The notes under the pieces: model-generated
Database searches by the model: none
What the model was told of the DNA's origin: nothing
The model's input: only the letters and a program-made list of their open reading frames with translations
Shown here: positions 7,803 to 17,092 of the stretch, one piece after another
Position numbering within the stretch: position 1 is the first letter of the stretch
Layout: every line of letters starts with the position of its first letter
Assembly: GCA_025924315.1 (NCBI GenBank)
Contig: JAICIO010000010.1
Span: forward strand, 1 to 64,000
Source of the DNA: Phycisphaerae bacterium
Lineage (GTDB): Bacteria > Planctomycetota > Phycisphaerae > Tepidisphaerales > Tepidisphaeraceae
Direction of reading: 5' to 3'
DNA: 64,000 bases
Translations under genes and position numbers: made by a program

Positions 7803-10493
7803 ATGCCGTCGCACGATCCTGATCAGATGACCGTGACTCCGTTGGAGTCATTCCCGCCCGTCGATCAATGGGATGATTGGGTGGAGTACGACCCTGACGC
7901 ATGGCCGAGAAAGGTCGAAAGGCGCTACTCGCTCGTTCCGACTGTCTGCTTCAACTGCGAGGCCGCCTGCGGGTTGATGGCGTACGTCGACAAGAAGACG
8001 AACGAGATCTGCAAGCTCGAAGGCAACCCGCATCACCCCGGCTCGCGCGGAAAGAACTGCGCCAAGGGCCCCGCGACCATCAACCAGATCAACGACCCCG
8101 GCCGCATCCTTTATCCGCTGAAGCGCGTCGGTCCGCGCGGCAGTGGAAAGTTCGAGCGCACGACGTGGGATGAAGTGCTCGACACCTTCGCGGCGAAGAT
8201 CCGCAAGGCGCTTCTGGAGGATCGCAAAAACGAAATCATGTATCACGTCGGCCGCCCGGGAGAAGACGGATACGTGACGCGCGTGCTCCAGAGCTGGGGT
8301 GTCGATGCGCACAACTCGCACACGAACGTGTGTTCGTCATCCGCCCGCGTCGGTTACGCGCTGTGGTCCGGCGCCGATCGCCCGTCGCCCGATCACGCGA
8401 ACGCGAAGTTCATCCTGCTGCTCTCGTCGCACCTCGAGACCGGTCACTACTTTAACCCGCACGCGCAGCGAATCATCGAAGCGAAGAAACAAGGCGCGAA
8501 GATCTGCGTCGTCGACGTGCGCCTCTCGAACACCGCTTCGCACGCGAACTGGTGGCTCGCGACGTGGCCGGGCACCGAAGCGCTGCTTCTGCTCGCGTTC
8601 GCGCACGTGCTGCTCAACGAGAACCTCTTCAACCGAGAGTTTGTCGAGAAGTGGGTCAACTGGCAGGACTTCATGGCTCAGTACAAGCCGAATGTTCCCG
8701 CCACCTTCGATAACTTTGTCGAGGCGATTAAAGAACAATACGCCTTCGCGACGCCGGAGCGCGCCGCGGAGGAATGTGGCGTGAAGGCGGACCAGATCCG
8801 CGACATTGCGCGCGAGATTGGCAAGGCGGGCACCGCTTTCGCCTCGCACGTGTGGCGCAACGCCGCCTCCGGAAACCTCGGCGGGTGGCAGGTCGCGCGC
8901 TGTCTGCAGTTCATCACCGTGCTGATGGGCGCGGTGAACACGAAGGGCGGAACGCTGCAGAACTCGTACACGAAGTTCGTCCCCGCGCCGTTCAACAAGC
9001 CGCCGCCCCAGAAGGTGTGGAATGAGCTGCTCTATCCGCCCGAGTGGCCGCTCGCGTATCACGAGCTTTCGTTCCTGCTCCCGCACTTCCTCGAAGAAGG
9101 CCGTGGCAAAGTCTCGGCGTATTTCACGCGCGTTTACAACCCGGTCTGGACCAATCCCGACGGCATGATGTGGGAGCGCGTCCTGCGCGACGAATCGAAG
9201 ATCGAATTACACGCGGCCCTCACGCCGGTTTGGAACGAGACGGCACAGTACGCCGATTACGTCTTGCCGATGGGCAACGGCGCCGAGCGCCACGACCTCA
9301 TGAGCCAGGAGACGCAGGCGGCGAAGTGGATTGCGTTCCGCCAACCGGTTCTGCGCGTCCTCAAGGAGCGCGCCGGTGAAAAAGTCGAGTTCACCTGGCA
9401 GGCGAATCCCGGCGAAGTGTGGGAAGAGGCGGAATTCTGGATCGAACTTTCGTGGCGGATTGACCCGGATGGATCGCTGGGCGTGCGCAAGTTTTACGAG
9501 TCGCCTTATCGCACGGGCCAGAAGATCACGGTCGACGAATACTACGGCTGGATCTTCGAAAACTCCGTGCCCGGTCTTCCCGACGCCGCCAAAAAGGAAA
9601 ACCTCACGCCGCTTGAGTACATGAAGAAGTACGGCGCGTTTCTCGTCGAGAAAGACGTCTACGAAGGGCACGAAACGAAGGGTTTCAATACGCCGACGAA
9701 GAAGCTCGAGATCTTCAGCAAGACGATGCATGACTGGAACTGGCCGGACCAGGCGCTGCCGGCGTACATCGAAAGTCACGTTCATCGCAAAAATCTAGAT
9801 CGCAGTAAAAACGAGTTCGTGCTCGTGCCGACGTTTCGCCTGCCGACGCTGGTTCACACCCGCTCGGCCAACGCGAAGTGGCTTTACGAGCTCTCCAACA
9901 CCAATCCGGTGTGGATGCATCCGGATGACGCCGGGCCGCTCGGCATCAAGACTGGCGATCTTATTCGCGTCACCACGCGCATTGGACATTACATCAATAA
10001 GGCGTGGGTCACCGAAGGCATGCGACCCGGCGTCATTGCGTGCTCGCACCATCTCGGCCGCTGGCGATTGTTCGATGACGCCGGCGTCGATAAATGGGCG
10101 AGCTCGAAGGTGAACCGCGAAGAAACCACACCCGGCGTGTATCGCTTCCGCCGCGTCGAAGACGTTCACCCGTACAAGAGCAAGGACCCCGACACCGAGC
10201 GGATCTGGTGGACCGACGGCGGCGTGCACCAGAACCTCACCTTTTGCGTGCAGCCCGATCCGATCTCCGGCATGCACTGCTGGCACCAGCGCGTAACGGT
10301 CAGCAAAGCACAGCCGGGCGATGAGTACGGCGACATCGTCGTCGACACGAACAAGTCGATGGAGGTTTATCGCGAGTGGCTGAAGATCACGCGACCGGGT
10401 CCTGGTCCCGGCCCGGACAACCAAAAGCTTCGTCGCCCCCTGTGGCTCGACCGGGCCGTCAAGCCGGCGCCCGAAGCGTACGTCGTGACGTGA
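7803..10493 (+). CDS. Molybdopterin oxidoreductase, catalytic subunit (DMSO reductase family)
   Basis: 896 residues from ATG 7803; 7827 is a second in-frame ATG. A longer frame from 7716 would translate the palindrome. An N-terminal [4Fe-4S] site is formed by C49, C52, C56 and C86. Cys177 in NVCSSSARVGY is at the position of the molybdenum ligand in formate-dehydrogenase and Nap-type enzymes. The C-terminal part (about 670-800) is the molybdopterin-dinucleotide-binding domain (NPVWMHPDDAGPLGIKTGD). No twin-arginine signal is visible, so the catalytic side may be cytoplasmic. Substrate unknown; formate, nitrate or a sulfur compound are all possible. moaB is about 11 kb downstream. Confidence 0.88.
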   Translation: MPSHDPDQMTVTPLESFPPVDQWDDWVEYDPDAWPRKVERRYSLVPTVCFNCEAACGLMAYVDKKTNEICKLEGNPHHPGSRGKNCAKGPATINQINDPGRILYPLKRVGPRGSGKFERTTWDEVLDTFAAKIRKALLEDRKNEIMYHVGRPGEDGYVTRVLQSWGVDAHNSHTNVCSSSARVGYALWSGADRPSPDHANAKFILLLSSHLETGHYFNPHAQRIIEAKKQGAKICVVDVRLSNTASHANWWLATWPGTEALLLLAFAHVLLNENLFNREFVEKWVNWQDFMAQYKPNVPATFDNFVEAIKEQYAFATPERAAEECGVKADQIRDIAREIGKAGTAFASHVWRNAASGNLGGWQVARCLQFITVLMGAVNTKGGTLQNSYTKFVPAPFNKPPPQKVWNELLYPPEWPLAYHELSFLLPHFLEEGRGKVSAYFTRVYNPVWTNPDGMMWERVLRDESKIELHAALTPVWNETAQYADYVLPMGNGAERHDLMSQETQAAKWIAFRQPVLRVLKERAGEKVEFTWQANPGEVWEEAEFWIELSWRIDPDGSLGVRKFYESPYRTGQKITVDEYYGWIFENSVPGLPDAAKKENLTPLEYMKKYGAFLVEKDVYEGHETKGFNTPTKKLEIFSKTMHDWNWPDQALPAYIESHVHRKNLDRSKNEFVLVPTFRLPTLVHTRSANAKWLYELSNTNPVWMHPDDAGPLGIKTGDLIRVTTRIGHYINKAWVTEGMRPGVIACSHHLGRWRLFDDAGVDKWASSKVNREETTPGVYRFRRVEDVHPYKSKDPDTERIWWTDGGVHQNLTFCVQPDPISGMHCWHQRVTVSKAQPGDEYGDIVVDTNKSMEVYREWLKITRPGPGPGPDNQKLRRPLWLDRAVKPAPEAYVVT

Positions 10494-10500
10494 ATCTTTG

Positions 10501-10574
10501 ACGTGGCGAGGGCATCTTGCCCTCTCATTCGCGGCTGTAGCCGCACGCGCGAGGGCGAGACGCCCTCGCCACGT
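10501..10574. repeat. Nested palindrome, GTGGCGAGGGC family
   Basis: ACGTGGCGAGGGCATCTTGC at the left and GGGCGAGACGCCCTCGCCAC plus GT at the right are inverted, with an inner GCGGCTGTAGCCGC hairpin between them. It is the same core as the insert at 6018-6123, but the outer terminal repeats differ. It sits between two convergent genes. Confidence 0.85.
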
Positions 10575-10580
10575 GAGATC

Positions 10581-11372
10581 CTATTCCTCTTCGTGCTCGA
10601 CCGGCTCGAGGCGCCACACCCCATACGGATTGAAAAACGGCGTGCTCGGCGAAAACCGCGTACACGGAAAATGTCGCGCCCGGAAACACGCGCCCGATTC
10701 ATCGTCGAGCGTGTCGCCATCGATCACCGTGCGACCGGATTGATACGTGTATCCGAGGAAGTTATGCAGCAAGAAGCCCGCGATCTGGCGATCGGGGATA
10801 TCGTCGGTCGGCAACTCGGCGTCGCGTAAGCCGAGGCAATGCATCCCGCTCGAAAACGCGATCGCTTCCACACCATCAAAGGTCGCGGAAACGTACGCCC
10901 AGTACAACCCGCCCGCATCCGGATCGCCAGCCAGGTCCAGCCAATCCTGCGGGCTGTGCGTGAGACCGGAGTTGTCGACCATCACGCCATAGCCCCCCGC
11001 CGCAATGAGCGCGGTCGCCGCGTCGAGCATCGCCCGCGCCATCTCGGGGGACCCGCCCGGCCCGTACACGTGAACCTTCACCCGGTGCGACGCGACGCGC
11101 TCGATTTCCTCGCGAGACAGCGACCCGCCGCCCGCGAACACCTCCGCGATCTCGTCATCGTGTTCTGAAACGGTCCAGCCGATGCGATGGCCCGATGTGC
11201 GATGCGCCAGCTCCTCACCGCCAAGTTGATACGCCGCGTTCGCGTCGCGCAGCGCGCGATCCAGCTCTTCCGCCGACCCCCACGGCCCGGGAATTCTGAG
11301 CTCGATTTGAGGTGGTGCATCCAGCGGATCGCCTTCCCGCGCGCCCAGATGATCGCCCGCCTCTCCCTGCAT
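10581..11372 (-). CDS. Uncharacterised protein, possibly DUF4261-like
   Basis: 263 residues if the start is ATG 11372. The frame extends upstream to 11471 but that part overlaps the divergent transposase-like gene and looks like an antisense shadow. The protein is acidic and soluble, with no signal peptide. A central block, AAGGYGVMVDNSGLTHSPQD, and a later GMHCLGLRDAELP resemble the DUF4261-type proteins found near SMI1/SUKH immunity genes. This match is from memory and weak. It is followed by a palindrome and is divergent from the Y1 transposase-like gene. Function unknown. Confidence 0.55.
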   Translation of the reverse strand: MQGEAGDHLGAREGDPLDAPPQIELRIPGPWGSAEELDRALRDANAAYQLGGEELAHRTSGHRIGWTVSEHDDEIAEVFAGGGSLSREEIERVASHRVKVHVYGPGGSPEMARAMLDAATALIAAGGYGVMVDNSGLTHSPQDWLDLAGDPDAGGLYWAYVSATFDGVEAIAFSSGMHCLGLRDAELPTDDIPDRQIAGFLLHNFLGYTYQSGRTVIDGDTLDDESGACFRARHFPCTRFSPSTPFFNPYGVWRLEPVEHEEE

Positions 11373-11441
11373 GAAAGAAGTATAACTTTCGAGTTTCCAA
11401 CAGCTATTGAAATCCCGTCGTGCGCGACAGATGCTGGTGCT

Positions 11442-12089
11442 ATGCCGCGCGCGGGGAAGCAGTGGCAACACGTCGTGATCAACGCTCGTTGCTCGTGGTT
11501 ACCGGGCGACGAGCGCGGGTTCCGCTCCCGCAAACATCGAATTCACTCCTCCGGCGACTATAAGAAACGACCGCCTCCTCAAGAGCATGCCGGATTACGA
11601 GCGTATCACGTCGGGCGATCGGGAAAGCGCATCCACTTCGTGCTTGAGGCTCGAGTCATCATCGTCGCGACGTTCGTCCAGAAGATGCGGTCTCTCCGCT
11701 ACCGCATCATCGCATGCTCGGTTGGACAAGAGCATCTCCATTGCCTTATCGAATTGTCTTCGTCGTATGTCGAATCCAAGCGAGCGGTGGGCAAGTGTAA
11801 GCAACGCGCGAGTCATGCCGTGCGAAAGATGCTTCCGGGCACAATCTGGTCAGAAGGGGGGCAATTCAAACGCATTAAGGACCTCGGTCACTTCCACAAT
11901 TCGTACGGCTACATTCGGGAAAAGCAGGAAGCGGGGACAGTGGTCTGGCCCCATCGGGACGAAGAGAATTGGATTGACGATCCATCGCTCGGCGCGATCG
12001 TGATGGGCATTGGGCGCCGAAAGATCCGGGTCTTCGCTCGCGCTCAGACGCCGGCGTCTGAGCGCAAGCGAAGACCCGGATCGCGCTGA
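11442..12089 (+). CDS. Y1 (HUH) transposase-like protein, REP-associated type
   Basis: 215 residues from ATG 11442. The central HLH at residues 98-100 (VGQEHLHCLIEL) is the metal-binding motif of Y1 transposases (IS200/IS605 and REP-associated RAYT proteins). A candidate nucleophile tyrosine follows at Y145 or Y147 (HNSYGYIREKQ). The N-terminal ARCSWLPGDERGFRSRKH...GDYKK is the planctomycete-type variant, as I recall it. Residues from about 194 on are encoded by the 60-bp palindrome 12023-12082, so the repeat supplies the C-terminus and the reading frame runs through it. No IS ends or second ORF are visible, which suggests a domesticated, single-copy RAYT-like enzyme. Confidence 0.75.
   Translation: MPRAGKQWQHVVINARCSWLPGDERGFRSRKHRIHSSGDYKKRPPPQEHAGLRAYHVGRSGKRIHFVLEARVIIVATFVQKMRSLRYRIIACSVGQEHLHCLIELSSSYVESKRAVGKCKQRASHAVRKMLPGTIWSEGGQFKRIKDLGHFHNSYGYIREKQEAGTVVWPHRDEENWIDDPSLGAIVMGIGRRKIRVFARAQTPASERKRRPGSR
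12023..12082. repeat. 60-bp near-perfect palindrome at the end of the transposase-like gene
   Basis: A 30-bp arm beginning GATCCGGGTCTTCGCT is repeated inverted with one mismatch and no spacer; the centre is GACGCC|GGCGTC. It overlaps the 3' end of the transposase-like gene and lies just before the stop of the convergent GT39 gene. It could act as a bidirectional transcription terminator or as the substrate hairpin of the enzyme. Confidence 0.92.
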
Positions 12090-13880
12090 TTATTGCTGAA
12101 CGCGATACAGGTAGATCGACCCACCCAAAACTGCGATCGGTTTCTGCGCGCGGAACGGCGCGTACAGGTCTTCGCCTCGGGGCCAGAACATTCGATACGC
12201 GCCTTGAAGATTCGTCGCGCTGACTGCGACGATTCCGGGATGCGGAGGCCAATGCGGTGTGCCAGCGCTGGACGGTCCGCCCGGTAGCGGAAGTGAACGG
12301 ATGCCGTAATGAGCCGGATCGACTACGCTGAAACAACCGACCTGCAGCAGCTCGTCCGGGTGATCGTGTTGCCATTGCGCCAGCAATGGAACATCCTGCC
12401 CCCAATCGATGTTTGAATCGCTGAGAATGTTCACCCCGCCGCGCGATCCACCGGCGAGGACGTTGAAGAAGGGGATGTAGTTGGGAAACGCGACGAGCGT
12501 CTCAACCACAAGTCCTGCCCCAAGGATGAGCGTCACAATGCGCGCTCGTCGATTCGCCCAAAGCCTCGCGACCGCGCAACCCGTCGCGACATACAGCAGC
12601 GGATAAATCGGGAACAAATGCCGCACGCCCACGTTCACGCTCGAGGTCATCGAGATCAGCACGTACAGCAGACCCGAAGTCGCCAGGCAGATTCGCGTCC
12701 ATCGTTCATCAGACGAACTGTTTCGCCTTCGTAGCGCGAGGACTGCAACAATTGCAAACGCAATCAACATCGCCAGCGGGGTTTTGACGAGAAACACGAC
12801 GGGGTAGTAATACCACCAGCCGGTGAAGTTGAGGTTTCCGAACAGAAACGCCGGCCGAACCATCGCGGATGCCTTCGTCGAAAGCATCCCGTCCACAAAG
12901 GCGTGCGGAAGCAAATGGGCATCGTGAAACCACTCCAGCGCGCGAACGTCGAGCGGCTTGTGCCAGCGTGCGAGCACCTCGGGCGGGGCAGAGGCGGCGA
13001 ACTGCCCGGTATCCGCGATCCATTCATTGCGGGCAATCGTCGCGATGAGGCGATCGAGGCTGGTATCGACGGGGTGATCCTTCGATGGTGAGAACCGGAA
13101 CCCGTATCCTGCCCAGATCCCGACATACGTGATCAGAAAGACCAGAAGAATCAATCCCGCGCCGCGATAGATGCTTCGTGACCGCGGTGGCTTCTGTTGC
13201 GAAGCGCGGATGCCGATCAGCAGCACGACCAGTGGCAAAAGGAACACGCCGGTGAATTTCGACAGCACGCCGGCCGTGCACGCGGCGCAGATGAGCGCGA
13301 CGTTCGTGACGCGCACGCGCTTCCCGATGCTCCAGAGCCCCGCCGTCGCGCAGAGCCAGCAAAGCGTGACGATCACATCGTTCTTCACCAGGGGCGAATG
13401 CGCCAGGAAGTTCGGATCGAACGCGAAAAGTACGAGGGCCGCCACACCCGCGACGGGCCCCGCGATGCGCCAGGCGAACGCTGCGATGACGGCACCGAGC
13501 AGCACACCGATCACCAGCATCGCGCCGCGCGAGCGACGAATGAACGCATCGCCGTCGTCGTTGTGCTCGAACAGCTGATCCGGCGCCCAGCGGTAGAAGG
13601 CGAATCGATCCGTCGGCAGGATCCGATCGTACAGCGTCGCGCGATCCAATTTCAGCTCACGCCCGATTTGGGGGAGCATCACCCAACGCTTCCACAGCGG
13701 CGGATTTTCCGGGTCGGTTTGATAGTCCCCGTCGCGCGTCGTGAGCCACGCACTGACAAAATGCACGGGCTCGTCGACCGTGACGCCCTTTTTACTCCAG
13801 CTCATCCACGACAATGTCGCAAACGCCACCAGCAGCGCTGCGCACATCGCAAGAGCAATCCAGGTCGATCGAGCGATCAC
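12090..13880 (-). CDS. Glycosyltransferase family 39-like (PMT/ArnT-type) membrane protein
   Basis: 596 residues from GTG 13880, which overlaps the TGA stop of the preceding gene (GTGA), so translation is probably coupled. An N-terminal membrane helix is followed by VTVDEPVHF (Asp36-Glu37) and DPENPPLWK, the first-loop acidic pattern of GT-C enzymes that use polyprenyl-phosphate sugars. About ten more hydrophobic segments follow. The C-terminal part (NILSDSNIDWGQDVPLL) is a soluble domain common in this family. Probable role: transfer of a lipid-linked sugar on the outer face of the cytoplasmic membrane; acceptor unknown. Confidence 0.8.
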   Translation of the reverse strand: MIARSTWIALAMCAALLVAFATLSWMSWSKKGVTVDEPVHFVSAWLTTRDGDYQTDPENPPLWKRWVMLPQIGRELKLDRATLYDRILPTDRFAFYRWAPDQLFEHNDDGDAFIRRSRGAMLVIGVLLGAVIAAFAWRIAGPVAGVAALVLFAFDPNFLAHSPLVKNDVIVTLCWLCATAGLWSIGKRVRVTNVALICAACTAGVLSKFTGVFLLPLVVLLIGIRASQQKPPRSRSIYRGAGLILLVFLITYVGIWAGYGFRFSPSKDHPVDTSLDRLIATIARNEWIADTGQFAASAPPEVLARWHKPLDVRALEWFHDAHLLPHAFVDGMLSTKASAMVRPAFLFGNLNFTGWWYYYPVVFLVKTPLAMLIAFAIVAVLALRRRNSSSDERWTRICLATSGLLYVLISMTSSVNVGVRHLFPIYPLLYVATGCAVARLWANRRARIVTLILGAGLVVETLVAFPNYIPFFNVLAGGSRGGVNILSDSNIDWGQDVPLLAQWQHDHPDELLQVGCFSVVDPAHYGIRSLPLPGGPSSAGTPHWPPHPGIVAVSATNLQGAYRMFWPRGEDLYAPFRAQKPIAVLGGSIYLYRVQQ

Positions 13881-16800
13881 TGTTTGGATTTGTCCTCTTT
13901 GGACTGCCCCACCAGCTCTTTGAGCAACTTGTTCTGCGCCTCGAGCTCCGTGTTCTGCTTTTCGAGGTCGGCGATGCGACGTTTGAGCGATTCGACTTCG
14001 TTGACATTCTGCGTCGCCGCCGTGCGCTGCTGGCGGAACTGTTCCTGCTGCTGACGTTGTTGCGCGAACTGTTGTTCCATCTTCTTTGCGACGGCGTCGA
14101 TCGGCACATCGAGCAGCACCACGCGATTGAGGACTGCCGACTGCTGCTCGTCGTCGCGCACGAGCACATCCGCGGGAATCGCAACGGGATAACCTTTCGC
14201 ATCCTGCCCCGTCAGTTCCTTGAACTGTCTCTGCGCATCCGCGGCGAGCGAGTTGATGATCTCGCTCGGCTGCGAGGTTGGTTGGCCAACTCGAAACCAC
14301 GCGCCACTGTTGTTGTTAAAGATCTGCTGAACGAAATCGTTCGCCCGCGCGAGGAACGGCGCGGGATCGACGGTCATCTCGCCGGTTTTCGAGTCGATCT
14401 TGAGGCCCGGCATGTCGTTGGCGATTTCGAACGTCAGCGGCGCTTTGCCACCGCTCGCGGTGCATTTGAGCGTGATCGGATGGTCCTTCGGCAGAATGAA
14501 CTGGTCCTGCGCGGGTTCGAAATGCACCGGCTCGGGATATTGTTTCTTGTCGAGCTCTTTCGTCGCCACGACGAACGCGCGCGGCCCCGCGAGCGCGACA
14601 ATTCGCCCGCGCGTCGCGATCACTTTATAGGTGCCCTGCTCGCCGTAAGGTGACAACGACTCGGCGAAGAGCGGGATTGTCTGCCGCGTTTGCGCGGAGA
14701 TGAGATCGTGCGCCTCGAGGGAAACGCGCAGCGTCGGCCGCTGGCCTGGCTCCTGGTCGTTCGGGATCTCCTCGCGCGTGATTCCAACTGCAACTGGAAG
14801 ATCGTTCAAAAGCGTGCGGTCGAGTCCGTCGAGCTTGCCAAGGTTCTGGCCCGTCAGTCGCATCAGGTTCTCTCCCATCAGCGCGACGCCCCACGTCGTC
14901 ATCGGCGACATGCCGTTCGAGCGAAAATCATCGCGGCCGTTGAACCGCCGCGGCTGGTTGGGATTCGATGACATCTCGGCGATTCCGTCGGGGCGAATGA
15001 GCAGCTTCAGCTTGCCATCCGCATCGCGCACGACGCCCTGCATGTACCAGTCGTCGCCGATCCTCTCCGCGAAGCCCGGGTCCTGCGTCGGCCAATTCCG
15101 CCGATGTGACTGCGGTTCGTTAACGGGCTCGAGATCCGGCAAGTGATAGCGCGTCGTGTCGTTTTGGCCGTTCTGATAGGCGTAGGCGACAAGCGCATCA
15201 CCGACGATCGTCAGATGTTCGAGCGGACCGTTCGTGAAAACGCGCCGCGTGTCAGAAAGGTCCTTGAGCGAGAGCGCATAGATCGCGTTCGCGCCTTGCG
15301 ACGTGAGGTACGCGCCGTCTGTTCCAACAGCGATTGCCTGCCATATGGTGTACGGCACGGTGCGCTCGGCGACGAGTTTGTGGTTTTGCAGATCGATCAG
15401 CGCCACGCGGCTTTCGCCCTGTGCGCCGCCGACGCGACGCTGTCCCGCGCGAACGCGCCGCTGTGGTCCATTGTCCGGCGAGGAACGCGTCGCCAGCGCG
15501 TACTTCCCGTCCTGCGAAACGACGAGCTGTTCCGGGCTGAACGAAATCATGACGACCGGCCGCCGAACGACGAGCACAACTTCCTGCGTGCGCTTCGATC
15601 CGCCAGCCGCGCATTCGAGCGACACGCGGTGCGTGCCGATCTGCTGCGCGGTTGGCGTCCAGTTGAGTGAATCGCCTTCGAGCTTCAATCCATCCGGCCC
15701 GCTTGCCAGCGTGACCTGCGTTTTCGGATCGATCTTGTCGATCTTCAGCTTCATCGGCTGATCGATCTCGCCTTCCGTCGATCCGTTGATCGTCACATTG
15801 AGAATCGGTTCATCTGGAAGCTTGAGCGCGGTGATCGGCGCGACGCCGACCTTCTCGTCACGCAGGTAAACGAGAACGCCGTGCTTTTCATCGACGCCGA
15901 TGAAGGGTTGATAGGCGAGCGCGTATTGCCCCACTCGCAGGTGGTTCTGCTCGTTTCTGGGGCGCGAAGACCGCGAGGGTGTCGTGCGCCGAGGCGGCTT
16001 GCTTCCGACAGGCGGCGCGACCGGCACGGGTTGGGCCGGCTCGTCCGCGAACGTGATCGACCCGACGCTCTGAAACGTGTTGTACGAGAATGCCTCAACG
16101 CCGTCGTTCGTCGCCGTCAGGATCACCGGCTTGGTGTGCATGAACGCGCGTACCGGATCGGGCAGCGACGCGACTTCCTTCGACAGATCGAGCGTTCGTA
16201 ATCCCTTCCCGCTGGCGACGAGGGCATTGAACGGATCCGCCACATATGGGCCGGAATCGGCGTGAAAGGTCGCGATGAGGTTCGCAATCGGCGGCTCGCC
16301 CGGCTTCGCGGGATCGCTGATGCGCCAAGCGCGAAATCCGGACGGACTTTGATAAGGCTTGCGACCGTAGAGAATGCGCCCATCCGCCGAGCACGCAATC
16401 TCGCCGACGTCCTCGGTGTCCATCAACCCTTCATCGACCTTTTTATCAAGGTTGACGCGCCCGACCGCCCCATCCGAATTCCCCGGCTTGCAAACGTAAT
16501 ACACAATCGCCGACTTCTCATCCGCCGGCACGGCCAATCCGAGCGGCGTGCCCTCGGCGAGCGTGATCTTTCCGACCTCGTCAAACGTCTTGTCATCGAG
16601 CAAATGGATCGTCCGATCGTCGGTCGTAAGCACCAGATAAACGGCCTGATCCTTGATCACCCGATGCGCCAGCCCCACCGCCACCCCACTCGTCGCGACC
16701 TCCTTCGCGCCATCGAGCGATCCGTCCGTCAACAATTTCGGATAAAGCCGAACAACCTTCTGCTCGGGAAACGACATGGCGACAGTGCGTGATTCACCTG

Positions 16801-16933
16801 AGATCGCGCAGACAAACGCTGCTGACGGCAATCTCTGCACGCTCGCGCTATTCACTTCTGCGCGCGCCGAGATCGAAATGCACAGCATCGCGAGCACACA
16901 CGTAACGGCTGTCCGGCGGAGCGAGCGCCTCAT
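13877..16933 (-). CDS. Large exported protein: beta-propeller-like, Ig-like domain and C-terminal coiled coil
   Basis: 1018 residues from ATG 16933, placed 5 bp after a strong AAAGGGGAG ribosome-binding site; an upstream ATG at 16951 would contain that site and is rejected. A signal peptide MRRSLRRTAVTCVLAMLCIS ends near ARA. Residues about 30-350 and 460-830 look like WD/YVTN-type propeller blades (repeated short strands with DG, VAL and T-x-D patterns). A stretch around 380-450 resembles a putative Ig domain (LKLEGDSLNWTPTAQQIGTHRV). The last 90 residues are a Gln/Glu-rich coiled coil. The gene overlaps the GT39 gene by 4 bp; the pair may act together at the envelope. Confidence 0.7.
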   Translation of the reverse strand: MRRSLRRTAVTCVLAMLCISISARAEVNSASVQRLPSAAFVCAISGESRTVAMSFPEQKVVRLYPKLLTDGSLDGAKEVATSGVAVGLAHRVIKDQAVYLVLTTDDRTIHLLDDKTFDEVGKITLAEGTPLGLAVPADEKSAIVYYVCKPGNSDGAVGRVNLDKKVDEGLMDTEDVGEIACSADGRILYGRKPYQSPSGFRAWRISDPAKPGEPPIANLIATFHADSGPYVADPFNALVASGKGLRTLDLSKEVASLPDPVRAFMHTKPVILTATNDGVEAFSYNTFQSVGSITFADEPAQPVPVAPPVGSKPPRRTTPSRSSRPRNEQNHLRVGQYALAYQPFIGVDEKHGVLVYLRDEKVGVAPITALKLPDEPILNVTINGSTEGEIDQPMKLKIDKIDPKTQVTLASGPDGLKLEGDSLNWTPTAQQIGTHRVSLECAAGGSKRTQEVVLVVRRPVVMISFSPEQLVVSQDGKYALATRSSPDNGPQRRVRAGQRRVGGAQGESRVALIDLQNHKLVAERTVPYTIWQAIAVGTDGAYLTSQGANAIYALSLKDLSDTRRVFTNGPLEHLTIVGDALVAYAYQNGQNDTTRYHLPDLEPVNEPQSHRRNWPTQDPGFAERIGDDWYMQGVVRDADGKLKLLIRPDGIAEMSSNPNQPRRFNGRDDFRSNGMSPMTTWGVALMGENLMRLTGQNLGKLDGLDRTLLNDLPVAVGITREEIPNDQEPGQRPTLRVSLEAHDLISAQTRQTIPLFAESLSPYGEQGTYKVIATRGRIVALAGPRAFVVATKELDKKQYPEPVHFEPAQDQFILPKDHPITLKCTASGGKAPLTFEIANDMPGLKIDSKTGEMTVDPAPFLARANDFVQQIFNNNSGAWFRVGQPTSQPSEIINSLAADAQRQFKELTGQDAKGYPVAIPADVLVRDDEQQSAVLNRVVLLDVPIDAVAKKMEQQFAQQRQQQEQFRQQRTAATQNVNEVESLKRRIADLEKQNTELEAQNKLLKELVGQSKEDKSKQ

Positions 16934-16963
16934 CGACTCCCCTTTCAACACCCAAAGGTCGAT

Positions 16964-17040
16964 GTAGGGGCCGCTTCAGCGGACCGGTTATTCCTTCTAT
17001 TCCAAAAGATAAGTAACCGGTCCGCTGAAGCGGACCCTAC
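16964..17040. repeat. Nested palindrome, GTCCGCTTCAGCGGAC family
   Basis: Arms GTAGGGGCCGCTTCAGCGGA and TCCGCTGAAGCGGACCCTAC, extended by CCGGTTA/TAACCGG, around an AT-rich loop. It lies between the propeller gene and the downstream sugar isomerase. Confidence 0.9.
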
Positions 17041-17092
17041 AACCGTTAATGACACATCGCGTCGTTCCAAATCGTGAGACCTTCCTCTTTCA

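Noticed and set aside
11078-11533. Minus-strand frame overlapping the transposase-like gene
   Set aside because: Low-complexity Arg-rich product; covers parts of two better-supported genes.
11442-12089. A complete insertion sequence (IS200/IS605)
   Set aside because: No defined left end, no TnpB, no second copy in the window. The palindrome at the 3' end fits a RAYT-type arrangement better.
13197-14054. Long plus-strand frame (285 codons)
   Set aside because: Antisense to the GT39 gene; Arg/Asp/His-rich composition typical of shadow frames.
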